Origin: Chungangia koreensis
GTDB lineage: Bacteria; Bacillota; Bacilli; Bacillales_A; Planococcaceae
Assembly: GCF_042651785.1 (NCBI RefSeq)
Contig: NZ_JBHSEC010000002.1
Span: forward strand, 186,001 to 250,000
Direction of reading: 5' to 3'
DNA length: 64,000 nucleotides
Shown: piece after piece, positions 34,014-42,611 of the stretch
How positions within the stretch are numbered: the first letter of the stretch is position 1
How the letters are laid out: every line of letters starts with the position of its first letter
The notes under the pieces: generated by a model
The model's input: only the letters and a program-made list of their open reading frames with translations
Databases searched by the model: none
What the model was told of the DNA's origin: nothing
Program-made: the position numbers and the translations under genes

Positions 34014-35858
34014 TCAAGAATCTGCTAATTTTTTCTTTTTAGCCATACGTTCCCGTTCGTTCTTATCCAAAATCTTCTTACGAAGACGGATTGATTCGGG
34101 TGTCACTTCGCAGTACTCATCATCATTCAAATATTCAAGCGCTTCTTCAAGTGTCATGATCCGCGGCTTTTTAAGTGTTGAAGTTTGCTCTTTGTTCGCG
34201 GATCGGATGTTGTTGGCTGCCTTGACCTTCGTAATATTGACGGTTAAGTCATTATCACGTGTATGTTCACCAACAATCATTCCTTCATAGATTTCAGTTC
34301 CCGGCTCAACAAAGATTGTACCGCGATCCTCTACCTGCATGATTCCATAGGAAGAAGCTGCGCCAGTTTCCATCGATACTAATACACCTTTACTCCGTCC
34401 GCCAACTCGGCCATGAGCCATCGGTTTATAGCTTTCAAAGGTATGGTTTAAAATTCCGTAACCACGTGTAAGTGTCATGAATTCAGTCGAGTAACCAATT
34501 AGTCCACGTGCAGGTACGAGGAAGATCAAACGGACTTGTCCACTTCCGTTATTAACCATATCCAGCATTTCACCTTTACGTTCCCCCATCGATTCAATGA
34601 TAGAACCTACATTTTCTTCAGGAACATCGATTTGGACACGCTCAACCGGTTCACAACGTACACCATCAATCTCTTTAACGATAACTTCCGGTTTTGATAC
34701 TTGCAACTCGAAACCTTCACGGCGCATATTTTCAATCAAAATTGACAAATGAAGTTCACCACGACCAGAAACGACCCAAGCATCCGGTGATTCAGTCGGA
34801 TCTACTCGGAGAGAAACATCCGTTTGAAGTTGAGCGTTTAAACGCTCTTCGATTTTACGTGATGTCACCCATTTACCTTCTCTTCCAGCAAACGGACTAT
34901 TATTTACAAGGAATGTCATTTGTAACGTCGGTTCATCAATATGCAATACAGGTAACGGATCTTGGTGATCGACCGGGCAAACAGTTTCCCCTACGTTAAT
35001 ATCTTCCATTCCCGAAACGGCTACAAGATCTCCTGCATATGCTTCTTCAATTTCTACTTTTTTCAAGCCGAAAAATCCGAACAATTTCGTTACACGGAAA
35101 TTCTTAACAGAACCATCGAGTTTCATAAGCGCAACGCTTTGACCTACTTTAATCGTTCCTCGGAACACACGGCCAATCCCGATTCTTCCAACATACTCGT
35201 TGTAGTCTAATAGCGCGACTTGGAACTGAAGAGGTTCTTCACGATTATCAACTGGTGCCGGAATATGTTCAACGATTGCATCGTACAGCACCTGCATGTT
35301 CTCTTCTTGGTCAGCGGGATCATCAGAAAGACTCGCAGTTCCATTGATTCCAGATGCGTAGATTACAGGGAATTCAAGCTGTTCATCGTTCGCTTCAAGT
35401 TCAATGAAGAGTTCAAGCACTTCATCTACCACTTCTGCCGGACGTGCAAAATCACGGTCAATCTTATTTACAACAACAATCGGTTGCAAGTTTTGTTCAA
35501 GAGCCTTTTTCAATACAAATCGAGTTTGAGGCATCGTTCCTTCATAAGCATCAACGACGAGTACAACACCATCAACCATTTTCATGATCCGTTCTACTTC
35601 TCCACCGAAATCGGCGTGTCCTGGTGTATCTAAAATATTAATACGCGTATCTTTATACTGAATAGCTGTATTCTTTGCTAAGATAGTAATTCCACGTTCA
35701 CGTTCAATATCACCAGAGTCCATTGCCCGTTCTTCGACATGCTCATTCGATCTAAATGTACCGGATTGTTTTAACAATTGATCCACCAAAGTCGTTTTCC
35801 CATGGTCAACGTGGGCGATGATTGCAATATTACGTATATCTTGACGCTCGTTAGTCAT
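34014..35858 (-). CDS. typA: ribosome-associated GTPase TypA/BipA
   Basis: 614 aa, full length. A translational GTPase G domain (IIAHVDHGKTTLVDQLLKQS; DTPGHADFGG; VVNKIDR), a domain-II beta barrel, EF-G-like domains III and V (GELHLSILIENMRREGFEL), and the BipA-specific C-terminal domain ending near LRKKILDKNERERMAKKKKL. BipA helps large-subunit assembly, especially in the cold. Corresponds to B. subtilis ylaG. It is followed 26 nt downstream by ylaH on the same strand. Confidence 0.97.
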   Translation of the reverse strand: MTNERQDIRNIAIIAHVDHGKTTLVDQLLKQSGTFRSNEHVEERAMDSGDIERERGITILAKNTAIQYKDTRINILDTPGHADFGGEVERIMKMVDGVVLVVDAYEGTMPQTRFVLKKALEQNLQPIVVVNKIDRDFARPAEVVDEVLELFIELEANDEQLEFPVIYASGINGTASLSDDPADQEENMQVLYDAIVEHIPAPVDNREEPLQFQVALLDYNEYVGRIGIGRVFRGTIKVGQSVALMKLDGSVKNFRVTKLFGFFGLKKVEIEEAYAGDLVAVSGMEDINVGETVCPVDHQDPLPVLHIDEPTLQMTFLVNNSPFAGREGKWVTSRKIEERLNAQLQTDVSLRVDPTESPDAWVVSGRGELHLSILIENMRREGFELQVSKPEVIVKEIDGVRCEPVERVQIDVPEENVGSIIESMGERKGEMLDMVNNGSGQVRLIFLVPARGLIGYSTEFMTLTRGYGILNHTFESYKPMAHGRVGGRSKGVLVSMETGAASSYGIMQVEDRGTIFVEPGTEIYEGMIVGEHTRDNDLTVNITKVKAANNIRSANKEQTSTLKKPRIMTLEEALEYLNDDEYCEVTPESIRLRKKILDKNERERMAKKKKLADS

Positions 35859-35960
35859 AATTCCACTCCATTATTCTTTTTTCAAGTCCATAACTGTGTT
35901 ATTATATCACAGGAAGTGTACTTGTATAGTATTTCGTTTTACATATTGGAGGCTCATAGC

Positions 35961-36146
35961 ATGAAAAATTTAAAATGGGTTTTCGTCCTCTATTCTCTTG
36001 GCGCACTCATAACTATGATGTTAATCGGTGTGGCTGTAGGCATGAGAAGTATTCCGCTCATGGTTTTATTCCTCATATTACTTGGCGTAATAATGGGCTT
36101 TGGATTCAAAACCAAAAAGAAATTTCGCGAAGACGGGAAGCTATAG
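35961..36146 (+). CDS. ylaF: YlaF-like small membrane protein (DUF5325)
   Basis: 61 aa: MKNLKWVFVLYSLGALITMM, then a second hydrophobic segment LMVLFLILLGVIMGFGF and a basic tail KTKKKFREDGKL. Two-helix membrane protein matching YlaF in length and place, divergent from typA. GGAGG lies about 9 nt before the ATG. Function unknown. Confidence 0.8.
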   Translation: MKNLKWVFVLYSLGALITMMLIGVAVGMRSIPLMVLFLILLGVIMGFGFKTKKKFREDGKL

Positions 36147-36157
36147 GCATAATGTAC

Positions 36158-36191
36158 AAAAGAATCTGCAGATGTGCAGATTCTTTTTTTG
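36158..36191 (+). terminator. terminator after ylaF
   Basis: AAGAATCTGCA / TGCAGATTCTT, an 11-bp perfect stem with a 4-nt loop and a T-run of about seven. Confidence 0.92.
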
Positions 36192-36222
36192 TAGATCGTG
36201 TCACTTAGAAACAGGTGCGTGT

Positions 36223-37029
36223 TTAAGTCCGGTCTTTCAACCGAATAAAATCATGTAAGATTCGACCGTGTAAAGCAGGATTGGCAATGATGAATGTATC
36301 TTGTCCCAACAGATTTGCCGGCTTCCCTTCTAAGTTCGATGCGACCGCTCCGACTTCAGAAGCAATAATCATGCCACCTGCTATATCCCATGGCGCCAGT
36401 CTCATAGATATATAGGCATCTACTCTACCTGTTGCCACATAAGCAATTTCTATCGCAGCAGAACCGAATGAACGGGTTCCCCTGCACGTGTGGATAAGTT
36501 CTGCCATCTTTTCATGATCGACGTACCGATTTGGCGCTACCCAGCTGGCATTTACACCGATCACCGCTTCTTCTAAGTTAGCTTTACGAAGAGCTGGTAT
36601 GCGTTCATCATTCAAATAGGCACCTTCCCCACGAAATGCGTTATAAAATTCATCTCTCATGACATCATATATATAGCCGAGCATTCCAATCCCATCCGAA
36701 TAGATTCCAAGGGATATGGCGAAGTTTCTTTTTTGGTGGATGAAATTCATCGTCCCATCAATCGGATCAAGCATCCAGACAACGCCTTTCAAGGAGTTGA
36801 CCTCATCTCCAAAACCCTCTTCTCCTAAAATGGAATGTCCAGGAAAGTCGCGTTTAATATGCGATATAAAAAATTGTTCAATTTCCCGGTCGATATTTGT
36901 CACCAAATCATTCGCATCTGCTTTCGTTTCAATATCGATATGTTGATAAAACGAAATACGAATTCGGTGCCCTGCTTCTTTAATCAAAGATTTAGCGTAA
37001 CGATCGATTCTGCTCCAATCCACAGACAA
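36223..37029 (-). CDS. yktC: inositol monophosphatase family protein (SuhB-like)
   Basis: 268 aa with the FIG superfamily metal and phosphate motifs: ILGEEGFGDE (about 67-76), WMLDPIDGTMNFIHQ (about 85-99) and APWDIAGGMIIASEVG (about 211-226). It should be a Mg- and Li-sensitive phosphomonoesterase acting on inositol phosphates or a related substrate; several family members have other substrates. I chose TTG at 37029, with AAAGGTGG 7 nt upstream, over the unsupported start 24 nt higher. Corresponds to B. subtilis yktC. Confidence 0.9.
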   Translation of the reverse strand: MSVDWSRIDRYAKSLIKEAGHRIRISFYQHIDIETKADANDLVTNIDREIEQFFISHIKRDFPGHSILGEEGFGDEVNSLKGVVWMLDPIDGTMNFIHQKRNFAISLGIYSDGIGMLGYIYDVMRDEFYNAFRGEGAYLNDERIPALRKANLEEAVIGVNASWVAPNRYVDHEKMAELIHTCRGTRSFGSAAIEIAYVATGRVDAYISMRLAPWDIAGGMIIASEVGAVASNLEGKPANLLGQDTFIIANPALHGRILHDFIRLKDRT

Positions 37030-37134
37030 AGCATGTCCACCTTTCAAAACCATTTCCTCTATTATAACAAAAAACCCCTCCGTTACATTCCAAATAACAG
37101 AACATAAGGAGGGCCTTTAGTGAGGAGGTCCAGT

Positions 37135-37335
37135 TTAGTTATTGAACGCATGGAGCTTCTCCAATTCGCTGTGAATTTCCGTCAGACGATTCTTGCTCTT
37201 AACTTGTTGTTTTTCATCTTCTTGTTGAATCGCTTCATGTAACGTTGCAAGCTCATAGTCCAATTCGAGATTCAACAAGTTGATATACTGCTTTTCAACA
37301 TCTGCTTTGCGAATAATATGAACGACTTGTTTCAT
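37135..37335 (-). CDS. ykzI: YkzI-like small hypothetical protein
   Basis: 66 aa, charged and helical (QYINLLNLELDYELATLHEA, then LTEIHSELEKLHAFNN), likely a short coiled coil. The position between a yktC-type and a yktB-type gene matches B. subtilis ykzI, which is about the same size; the homology call is from synteny and memory. AAGGGGTG lies 6 nt before the ATG. Confidence 0.72.
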   Translation of the reverse strand: MKQVVHIIRKADVEKQYINLLNLELDYELATLHEAIQQEDEKQQVKSKNRLTEIHSELEKLHAFNN

Positions 37336-37489
37336 CTTCTACACCCCTTCTTTTAATCGGAATATTCCGACTGGTTGTTATACAGTATGTTGCTGAATTT
37401 TTAATTGCCACTTCTAATGACCTTGTTGCAAAGATTCTTCCCCGTTTTCTGTTAAAATAAACTTAAAAATGAAAGGTGTATGTGGACTT

Positions 37490-38107
37490 ATGAAGTTTGA
37501 AGGCTTTTCCCAACAAGATTTTAACGTGTTTACCATACCTGGTCTCGACGGAAGAATGAAAGAGATTCAGGAGAGAATCCAGCCCAAATTCCAACAAATT
37601 GGAGAGGTGCTGGTCGATGATGTACAGATGATGAGCGGTAGTGAAATGTACTTACATATCGCAAAACATGCGAGGAGAACAGTGAATCCTCCTAAAGATA
37701 CTTGGCTCGCCATCGCTGCCAATAAACGAGGTTATAAACAGCATCCCCATTTTCAAATTGGCTTATTCGATGATCGTGTATTCATCTGGCTTGCATACAT
37801 TTACGAAGTGCCCGGGAAAGAACAAATTGCGAATTCGTTCCTGAAAAACAAGAAGGACCTTCAACGAATTATTCCAGACGACTATGTCATTTCCCAGGAT
37901 CACTACAAAAAAGAAGCGGACAAGTTTTCCGAATTGGACTTAGAGAACGTACTACAAAGATTCCGTGATGTTAAAAAAGCGGAGTTATTAATTGGACGCC
38001 ATTTATTCCCTGAGGATCCGATTCTTACGGATGGAGAACGCTTTGTAGAATTCGCCCGGGAAACATTCGAAACACTCATGCCGATTTATCAACTATCGTT
38101 CAAATAA
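37490..38107 (+). CDS. yktB: YktB family protein (UPF0637/DUF1054)
   Basis: 205 aa: MKFEGFSQQDFNVFTIPGLD, HARRTVNPPKDTWLAIAANK and the segment around YKQHPHFQIGLFDDRVFIWL match DUF1054. A structure is known for a relative, but its function is not. The ATG at 37490 gives the family start; the in-frame ATG 21 nt upstream lacks a ribosome site. Divergent from the ykzI-like gene. Confidence 0.9.
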   Translation: MKFEGFSQQDFNVFTIPGLDGRMKEIQERIQPKFQQIGEVLVDDVQMMSGSEMYLHIAKHARRTVNPPKDTWLAIAANKRGYKQHPHFQIGLFDDRVFIWLAYIYEVPGKEQIANSFLKNKKDLQRIIPDDYVISQDHYKKEADKFSELDLENVLQRFRDVKKAELLIGRHLFPEDPILTDGERFVEFARETFETLMPIYQLSFK

Positions 38108-38116
38108 CATTAAGTT

Positions 38117-38147
38117 ACGGCTCCTTCATATAGGGAGCCTTTTTTTA
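38117..38147 (+). terminator. terminator after yktB
   Basis: GGCTCC / GGAGCC hairpin followed by seven or more T. Confidence 0.88.
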
Positions 38148-38202
38148 ATTGACCCTTGATTATTTTCCAATCAATTGGCAATATGTAGGTGAGGTGGGTG
38201 AC

Positions 38203-38406
38203 ATGGTCGGTCTTAAAATATGGAAAAGTAAAGCTCTCAAAACCATCCTGCTAAGCCTTTTCACACTTTTATTCTTGGTTGTAGCCGTACTCGGAATCAC
38301 GTTTTGGCTTCTGCTCTATTTGGATTCCAAAACATCAGATCAGATAGAGTATGATGATATCAGCATGCAAAAGGAAGAAGGAATCCAGATTCCTTCTTCC
38401 TTCTGA
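38203..38406 (+). CDS. small single-pass membrane protein, unknown
   Basis: 67 aa from the ATG at 38203, with GAGGTGGGTGAC directly upstream. A basic N-terminus (MVGLKIWKSKALKT) precedes one long hydrophobic helix (about residues 16-40), then an acidic tail (TSDQIEYDDISMQKEEG). The topology prediction is N-in. I do not recognise the family. Its stop lies 2 nt from the convergent yktA stop. It sits between terminator and yktA, so it must have its own promoter. Confidence 0.6.
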   Translation: MVGLKIWKSKALKTILLSLFTLLFLVVAVLGITFWLLLYLDSKTSDQIEYDDISMQKEEGIQIPSSF

Positions 38407-38408
38407 GA

Positions 38409-38678
38409 TTATCCTCTAATGATTTCGCCATCTGATCCTTCCTTCGTACGTTTAACGATCGGATAACTGGCATAGCCGCTTTCCTCTTCAAACTCCCGGA
38501 AGAACTTTTTCTCTTCAGCAATGGAAGGGACAATTTCTTTGAACCGACGGTATTTGGCCATCATATCTTCCCTTTTGATGCCTTTTTCATAAGCTTTTTC
38601 GATTCCTTCGAAAAATACGACCACATCTACGATTTCCTGTGTGGACCAATCAGTCGAAAATGGATAAGAATAGTCCAT
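38409..38678 (-). CDS. yktA: YktA family protein (UPF0223)
   Basis: 89 aa: MDYSYPFSTDWSTQEIVDVV, YRRFKEIVPSIAEEKKFFRE and a C-terminal KRTKEGSDGEIIRG match UPF0223. Small helical cytoplasmic protein of unknown function. It is 14 nt downstream of the nitronate monooxygenase-like gene, probably in one transcript. Confidence 0.92.
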   Translation of the reverse strand: MDYSYPFSTDWSTQEIVDVVVFFEGIEKAYEKGIKREDMMAKYRRFKEIVPSIAEEKKFFREFEEESGYASYPIVKRTKEGSDGEIIRG

Positions 38679-38692
38679 TCAGAATCCTCCTT

Positions 38693-39658
38693 TTATTCAG
38701 TAATACCCCATCTTCTGCGGATTTGTTCCGCTTCAGCAACCATCCGTTCAACGAGTTCTTCTACGGTAGGTATATCATGGATCAGACCGGTCACTTGTCC
38801 TGCCCAACCGAACCCTTCAGACTCATTCCCCACATGGATATATTTCATATTCGCCTCGCCACTGATGTATTCTTTTAACGCTTCATATGTAGGCTGTTCT
38901 TGTTCAATCTCCACTATACGTCTTGTCCATGAATTGTCCAATGCCCTTGCAGGTGCACCTAAGGAACGTTTAATAACTATGGTATCATTCTCAGTGCTAT
39001 TCAGAAGTGCTTGTTTATACGGTTCTGATGCGTGTACACATTCTTTTGTTGCGATGAAACGTGTACCCATTTCTATTCCTTCCGCTCCTAATGCTTGGGC
39101 AGCCATCCACCCACGGCCATCCCCTATCCCTCCGGAAGCGATGACAGGTATGGACACTGCATCGACAACTTGGGGAACAAGCACCATTGTGCCTACATCA
39201 TCTCTACCTAAATGCCCGCCGCCTTCCTGCCCTACGACCATGACCGCATCAGCGCCTAAATCTTCCGCTTTTTTTGCTTGTCTCCGTGCTGCTACGAGGA
39301 CCAATTTTTTAATTTCTGTTCCTTCCAGCTTTTTAAGAATAGGGGCGGGATTTCCTCCCGTCATTGTGACGACGGGCACTTTTTCATCTATCGCTACTTG
39401 CAGCATATCTTCATATGACCGACCATGTTGGCCGATCGCATAGTTCACGCCGAATGGCTTTGAAGTCATTGTTCTTATTTTTTGGATTTCCAATTTCAAT
39501 GCTTCCGGCGAAGGTAGACTCATCGCGGTGATTTGACCTAATCCTCCAGCATTCGAAACGGCGGAAGCAAGTTCAGCATATGCAAGATGTGCGAGTCCCC
39601 CTTGAATAATTGGGTATTGTATATGTAAGAGGTCCGTTACTCTTGTTTGCCAATCCAT
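38693..39658 (-). CDS. nitronate monooxygenase / FabK-like flavoenzyme
   Basis: 321-aa TIM-barrel flavoprotein of the 2-nitropropane dioxygenase family: QYPIIQGGLAHLAYAELASA, GADAVMVVGQEGGGHLGRDD (FMN phosphate and catalytic region), IPVIASGGIGDGRGWMAAQA and LGAEGIEMGTRFIATKECVH. Members oxidise alkyl nitronates or, in the FabK branch, reduce enoyl-ACP; sequence inspection does not separate them. The C-terminal LVERMVAEAEQI helix is FabK-like too. It is divergent from speA. Confidence 0.85.
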   Translation of the reverse strand: MDWQTRVTDLLHIQYPIIQGGLAHLAYAELASAVSNAGGLGQITAMSLPSPEALKLEIQKIRTMTSKPFGVNYAIGQHGRSYEDMLQVAIDEKVPVVTMTGGNPAPILKKLEGTEIKKLVLVAARRQAKKAEDLGADAVMVVGQEGGGHLGRDDVGTMVLVPQVVDAVSIPVIASGGIGDGRGWMAAQALGAEGIEMGTRFIATKECVHASEPYKQALLNSTENDTIVIKRSLGAPARALDNSWTRRIVEIEQEQPTYEALKEYISGEANMKYIHVGNESEGFGWAGQVTGLIHDIPTVEELVERMVAEAEQIRRRWGITE

Positions 39659-39725
39659 ATTTATTCCTCCTTCTTTGACTCACAATACTAAATTCGATAT
39701 CTAACGAAAAAACCCTTTGTTTTTG

Positions 39726-39754
39726 TAGTCATGCATGGATGAAGGTGCTATAAT
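39726..39754 (+). promoter_or_regulatory. possible sigma-A promoter of speA
   Basis: TAGTCA (39726-39731), a 17-nt spacer and a perfect TATAAT (39749-39754), 48 nt before the chosen start. The -35 is weak. Confidence 0.5.
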
Positions 39755-39801
39755 TCACTTTGTTTTATTTGTTTTAATTTCAATGAGAGGTGGTACGTGA
39801 A

Positions 39802-41271
39802 TTGTCCCAACTTGAAACCCCATTGTTTGATGTATTACTAAAACATCGAAACCGTCATCCGGTTCAGTTTCATATCCCTGGACATAAAAAGGGGAAAGGA
39901 ATGGATCCGGCATTCCGAGAATTTGTCGGCGATAATGTTTTATCAATTGACCTGATTAATATTGCACCACTTGATGATCTCCATTCACCAAAAGGCGCGA
40001 TTAAACACGCACAGGAATTGGCGGCAGAAGCCTTCGGTGCCGATTATACATTTTTCTCTGTACAAGGGACAAGCGGCGCAATCATGACGATGATCATGAG
40101 TGTAGTAGAACCGGGAGATAAAATCATCGTTCCCCGGAACGTCCACAAATCTGTCATGTCCGCTATTGTCTTTGCAGGAGCGATACCCGTATTCATACAT
40201 CCTGAAGTGGATGAGGACCTTGGAATATCCCATGGCATTTCACCTGAAGCTGTTGAAAAGGCGCTTGACCGCTATCCTGATGCAAAAGCAGTTCTTGTCA
40301 TCAACCCGACGTATTTCGGAATTGCCGCGGATTTGAAGCGCATTGTGGAAATATCTCACGAACGTGGTATTCCGGTAGTTGTGGATGAAGCGCATGGCGC
40401 TCACCTTCCATTTCACGACAAATTGCCGATTTCCGCTATGGAAGCCGGAGCAGATATGGCCGCTACATCCATTCATAAGTTAGGCGGCTCTATGACACAA
40501 AGTTCAGTCTTGAATATGAAGGAAGGGCTCGTATCACAGAAGCGTGTACAGTCAATCCTTTCGATGCTAACCACTACATCGACATCCTATCCACTTTTGG
40601 CTTCTTTGGATACAGCCCGCAGGCAGCTTGCTATTCATGGATATGATTTGATAGACCAATCGTTGCGGCTTGCTCAAGATGCCCGTAAACGAATTAACCA
40701 AATCCCACAACTTTGCTGTGTCGGCAGAGAAATCTTAAAAACTTCTGCCACCTATGATCTGGACCCGACGAAATTACTGATCAGCGTCAAAGATTTGGGA
40801 ATTACAGGTCATCAAGCTGAAATATGGCTCCGTGAAAATGCGAATATCGAAGTAGAGCTATCTGACTTGTATAATATTCTCTGCCTCATAACATTCGGGG
40901 ATACGAAGAAGGAAACGAATATCCTGATTAATGCTCTGCAACGAATGGCTAAAGCGTTTGATTCTGAAACAGCCATTCAGGATATCCATGTAACGCTACC
41001 GGAGATTCCTGCACTCGCTATGTCACCACGTGCTGCCTTCTACGCAGAAACAGAAGTCATTCCGATGGCAGAATCTGCTGGAAGAATTTCAGCTGAGTTC
41101 ATCATGGTTTATCCACCAGGAATCCCTATTTTTATTCCCGGAGAAATCATTACGCAAGAGAACATCGATTATATCCATATGAATATTGAGGCTGGCTTGC
41201 CCGTGCAAGGACCAGAAGATGACACATTAAAGAATTTACATGTAATTAAAGAACAAAAACCGATTTGGTAA
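39802..41271 (+). CDS. speA: arginine (Orn/Lys/Arg family) decarboxylase
   Basis: 489 aa, PLP-dependent fold-type I decarboxylase: HPVQFHIPGHKKGKGMDPAF, FFSVQGTSGAIMTMIMSVVE, VVDEAHGAHLPFHDKLPIS and the PLP-lysine motif ATSIHKLGGSMTQSSVL. Length and start match B. subtilis SpeA, which makes agmatine for spermidine synthesis. I start at TTG 39802: AGAGGTGG is 8 nt upstream and the resulting MSQLETPLF aligns with the SpeA start; the GTG 12 nt higher has no ribosome site. The family also contains lysine decarboxylases, so the substrate is inferred. The pot uptake operon at 56-60 kb handles related polyamines. Confidence 0.9.
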   Translation: MSQLETPLFDVLLKHRNRHPVQFHIPGHKKGKGMDPAFREFVGDNVLSIDLINIAPLDDLHSPKGAIKHAQELAAEAFGADYTFFSVQGTSGAIMTMIMSVVEPGDKIIVPRNVHKSVMSAIVFAGAIPVFIHPEVDEDLGISHGISPEAVEKALDRYPDAKAVLVINPTYFGIAADLKRIVEISHERGIPVVVDEAHGAHLPFHDKLPISAMEAGADMAATSIHKLGGSMTQSSVLNMKEGLVSQKRVQSILSMLTTTSTSYPLLASLDTARRQLAIHGYDLIDQSLRLAQDARKRINQIPQLCCVGREILKTSATYDLDPTKLLISVKDLGITGHQAEIWLRENANIEVELSDLYNILCLITFGDTKKETNILINALQRMAKAFDSETAIQDIHVTLPEIPALAMSPRAAFYAETEVIPMAESAGRISAEFIMVYPPGIPIFIPGEIITQENIDYIHMNIEAGLPVQGPEDDTLKNLHVIKEQKPIW

Positions 41272-41273
41272 TG

Positions 41274-41315
41274 AAAAAGCTGTCCAGTAGTAATAATCCT
41301 GCTGGACAGCTTTTA
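41274..41315. terminator. bidirectional terminator between speA and the deacetylase gene
   Basis: AAAAGCTGTCCAG / CTGGACAGCTTTT, a perfect 13-bp stem between convergent genes. Confidence 0.92.
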
Positions 41316-42164
41316 TCATTTTTGTTCAATTCCTTTAATCGTTGCGGGATCAATCAGTTCATATCCAGAAGCCCTTAAGCCCTCTACAACCCCAGGTAAA
41401 GCTTCAGCAGTCCATTGACGATCATGCATCAAAAGAATAGCGCCATCTGTTAAATACGGCGTATGTACCATGATCTCGATCAAGGAAGCTGAATCCCGGT
41501 ACTCCTTCTCCCAATCATAGCCATACGTCCAGTTCATCGCCAGCATATTTTCATCTTTAGCTAATTGACGGCTATAATCCGTATTCGCGCCAAAAGGTGC
41601 TCTGAAAAAGACGGGTCGCTCTCCAAGTATACTCTCAACCGTATCGTTCAATTTCACTATTTCAGTAGACTGTTCAGTTTCGTTCAATTGTTTCAAATTT
41701 GGGTGTGAATATGTATGATTGCCAATAGGAAAACCAAGATCATGGATCTGTTTTAGAACACTCTTCTCTTCTTCCGTGTCCAAGAAATGGCCATTCACGA
41801 AAAATATTGCAGGGGCATTCAGCTCTTTCAAAGTCTGTGCCATCTCCAGAGCATAACGATCTGGAGCATCATCAATTGTTAATAGTACAGCCTTTGGATT
41901 GGCATTTGAAATGGGCTTTAATGTCCAATTGGCTTCGCTAATTTCATAGAGAGGTTCTGGTTCAGCCGGTTCCTCTGTTTCTTCGGGCTCTTCTTCAATC
42001 CCTGGTTCATCTACCGGATTTTCGATTTCATCACTTACATCTTTGGAAACCTCAATCTTTTCAGGATTTTCCTCTACCGGTGTTTGTTCATTCACTTCAT
42101 TGGCTGAACAAGCAGCAAGGACTAAACTTAAAGCCAATAAGCAACTAAGTTGTTTGTTTATCAT
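41316..42164 (-). CDS. polysaccharide deacetylase family lipoprotein
   Basis: 282 aa. A signal peptide with lipobox LVLAACSAN (Cys about 18) is followed by an acidic linker rich in Glu/Pro (about 24-75), then a NodB domain: LLTIDDAPDR (metal-binding Asp pair), IGNHTYSHPN (HxxxH metal ligands), VFFRAPFGAN (Arg-x-Pro) and ILLMHDRQWT. It should de-N-acetylate peptidoglycan or a similar glycan outside the cell. All catalytic residues are present. The ATG at 42164 is chosen over an in-frame GTG 12 nt higher that overlaps the AAGGGTG ribosome site. Confidence 0.9.
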   Translation of the reverse strand: MINKQLSCLLALSLVLAACSANEVNEQTPVEENPEKIEVSKDVSDEIENPVDEPGIEEEPEETEEPAEPEPLYEISEANWTLKPISNANPKAVLLTIDDAPDRYALEMAQTLKELNAPAIFFVNGHFLDTEEEKSVLKQIHDLGFPIGNHTYSHPNLKQLNETEQSTEIVKLNDTVESILGERPVFFRAPFGANTDYSRQLAKDENMLAMNWTYGYDWEKEYRDSASLIEIMVHTPYLTDGAILLMHDRQWTAEALPGVVEGLRASGYELIDPATIKGIEQK

Positions 42165-42344
42165 GATGGATCGCACCCTTTCCCTGTCATTCTATCATGC
42201 AAGGAATCTATGAAACAACGAAGGATACATGAATACAGTAAAAATAAGAAGAAAGATTCATCGAATGACTCAGGTTCGATATGAATGGCTGGAAATAGTC
42301 CTTTGGCATAATGAGGTTCGGTTTCCTCAGGTCAAATTGGAGGT

Positions 42345-42532
42345 ATTGCGGGAACTTCAGGTTATATTGCGGGAACTATGGTCTATAATGCGGAGATTAC
42401 CTCGTGTATTGCGGAATAAATGGAGCAAATTGCGGTGCACAAATCTATGGACCCCATTAAAGTTTCCAATGCTTGCCCGTCATATTGCGGTTACTGCGTT
42501 CCATATTGCGGAATAAACGACTCCAATTGCGG
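42345..42532 (+). repeat. degenerate 21-bp-period tandem repeat with ATTGCGG core
   Basis: ATTGCGG or a one-base variant starts at 42345, 42366, 42387, 42408 and 42429, exactly 21 bp apart. Looser copies start at 42472, 42484, 42504 and 42526. The 14 bp between cores vary freely, so only the core and phase are conserved. Confidence 0.85.
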
Positions 42533-42554
42533 GGCACTACACCTCTACAGAAAC

Positions 42555-42605
42555 AAAAAAAGGTTCCGGAATTGAAATTGAAATCAATCCGGAACCTTTT
42601 CTTAT
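42555..42605 (-). terminator. terminator of pdhABCD
   Basis: AAAAGGTTCCGG / CCGGAACCTTTT stem enclosing a further ATTGA/TCAAT pairing. The minus-strand T-run follows, just below pdhD. Confidence 0.9.
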
Positions 42606-42611
42606 AGCCTA

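Larger units (their letters stand above)
42165..42611. other. gene-free gap between the deacetylase gene and the pdh operon
   Basis: About 450 bases with no convincing gene. It contains an ATTGCGG-core tandem repeat (about 42345-42532) and the pdhD terminator. An open frame at 42229-42516 spans the repeat but is a by-product of its 21-bp period. Confidence 0.75.

Noticed and set aside
35220..35633. 137-aa plus-strand open frame
   Set aside because: Antisense shadow of typA.
38865..39443. 192-aa plus-strand open frame
   Set aside because: Antisense shadow of the nitronate monooxygenase gene, rich in Ser/Pro/Thr as expected from such shadows.
42229..42516. 95-aa open frame with LRxL heptads
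   Set aside because: It coincides with the 21-bp ATTGCGG tandem repeat, whose period forces a heptad. The ribosome site is poor and the downstream repeat units drift out of frame.
42345..42532. CRISPR-like array
   Set aside because: The repeated core is only 7 bp and spacers are about 14 bp. No cas genes are present and the core degenerates.
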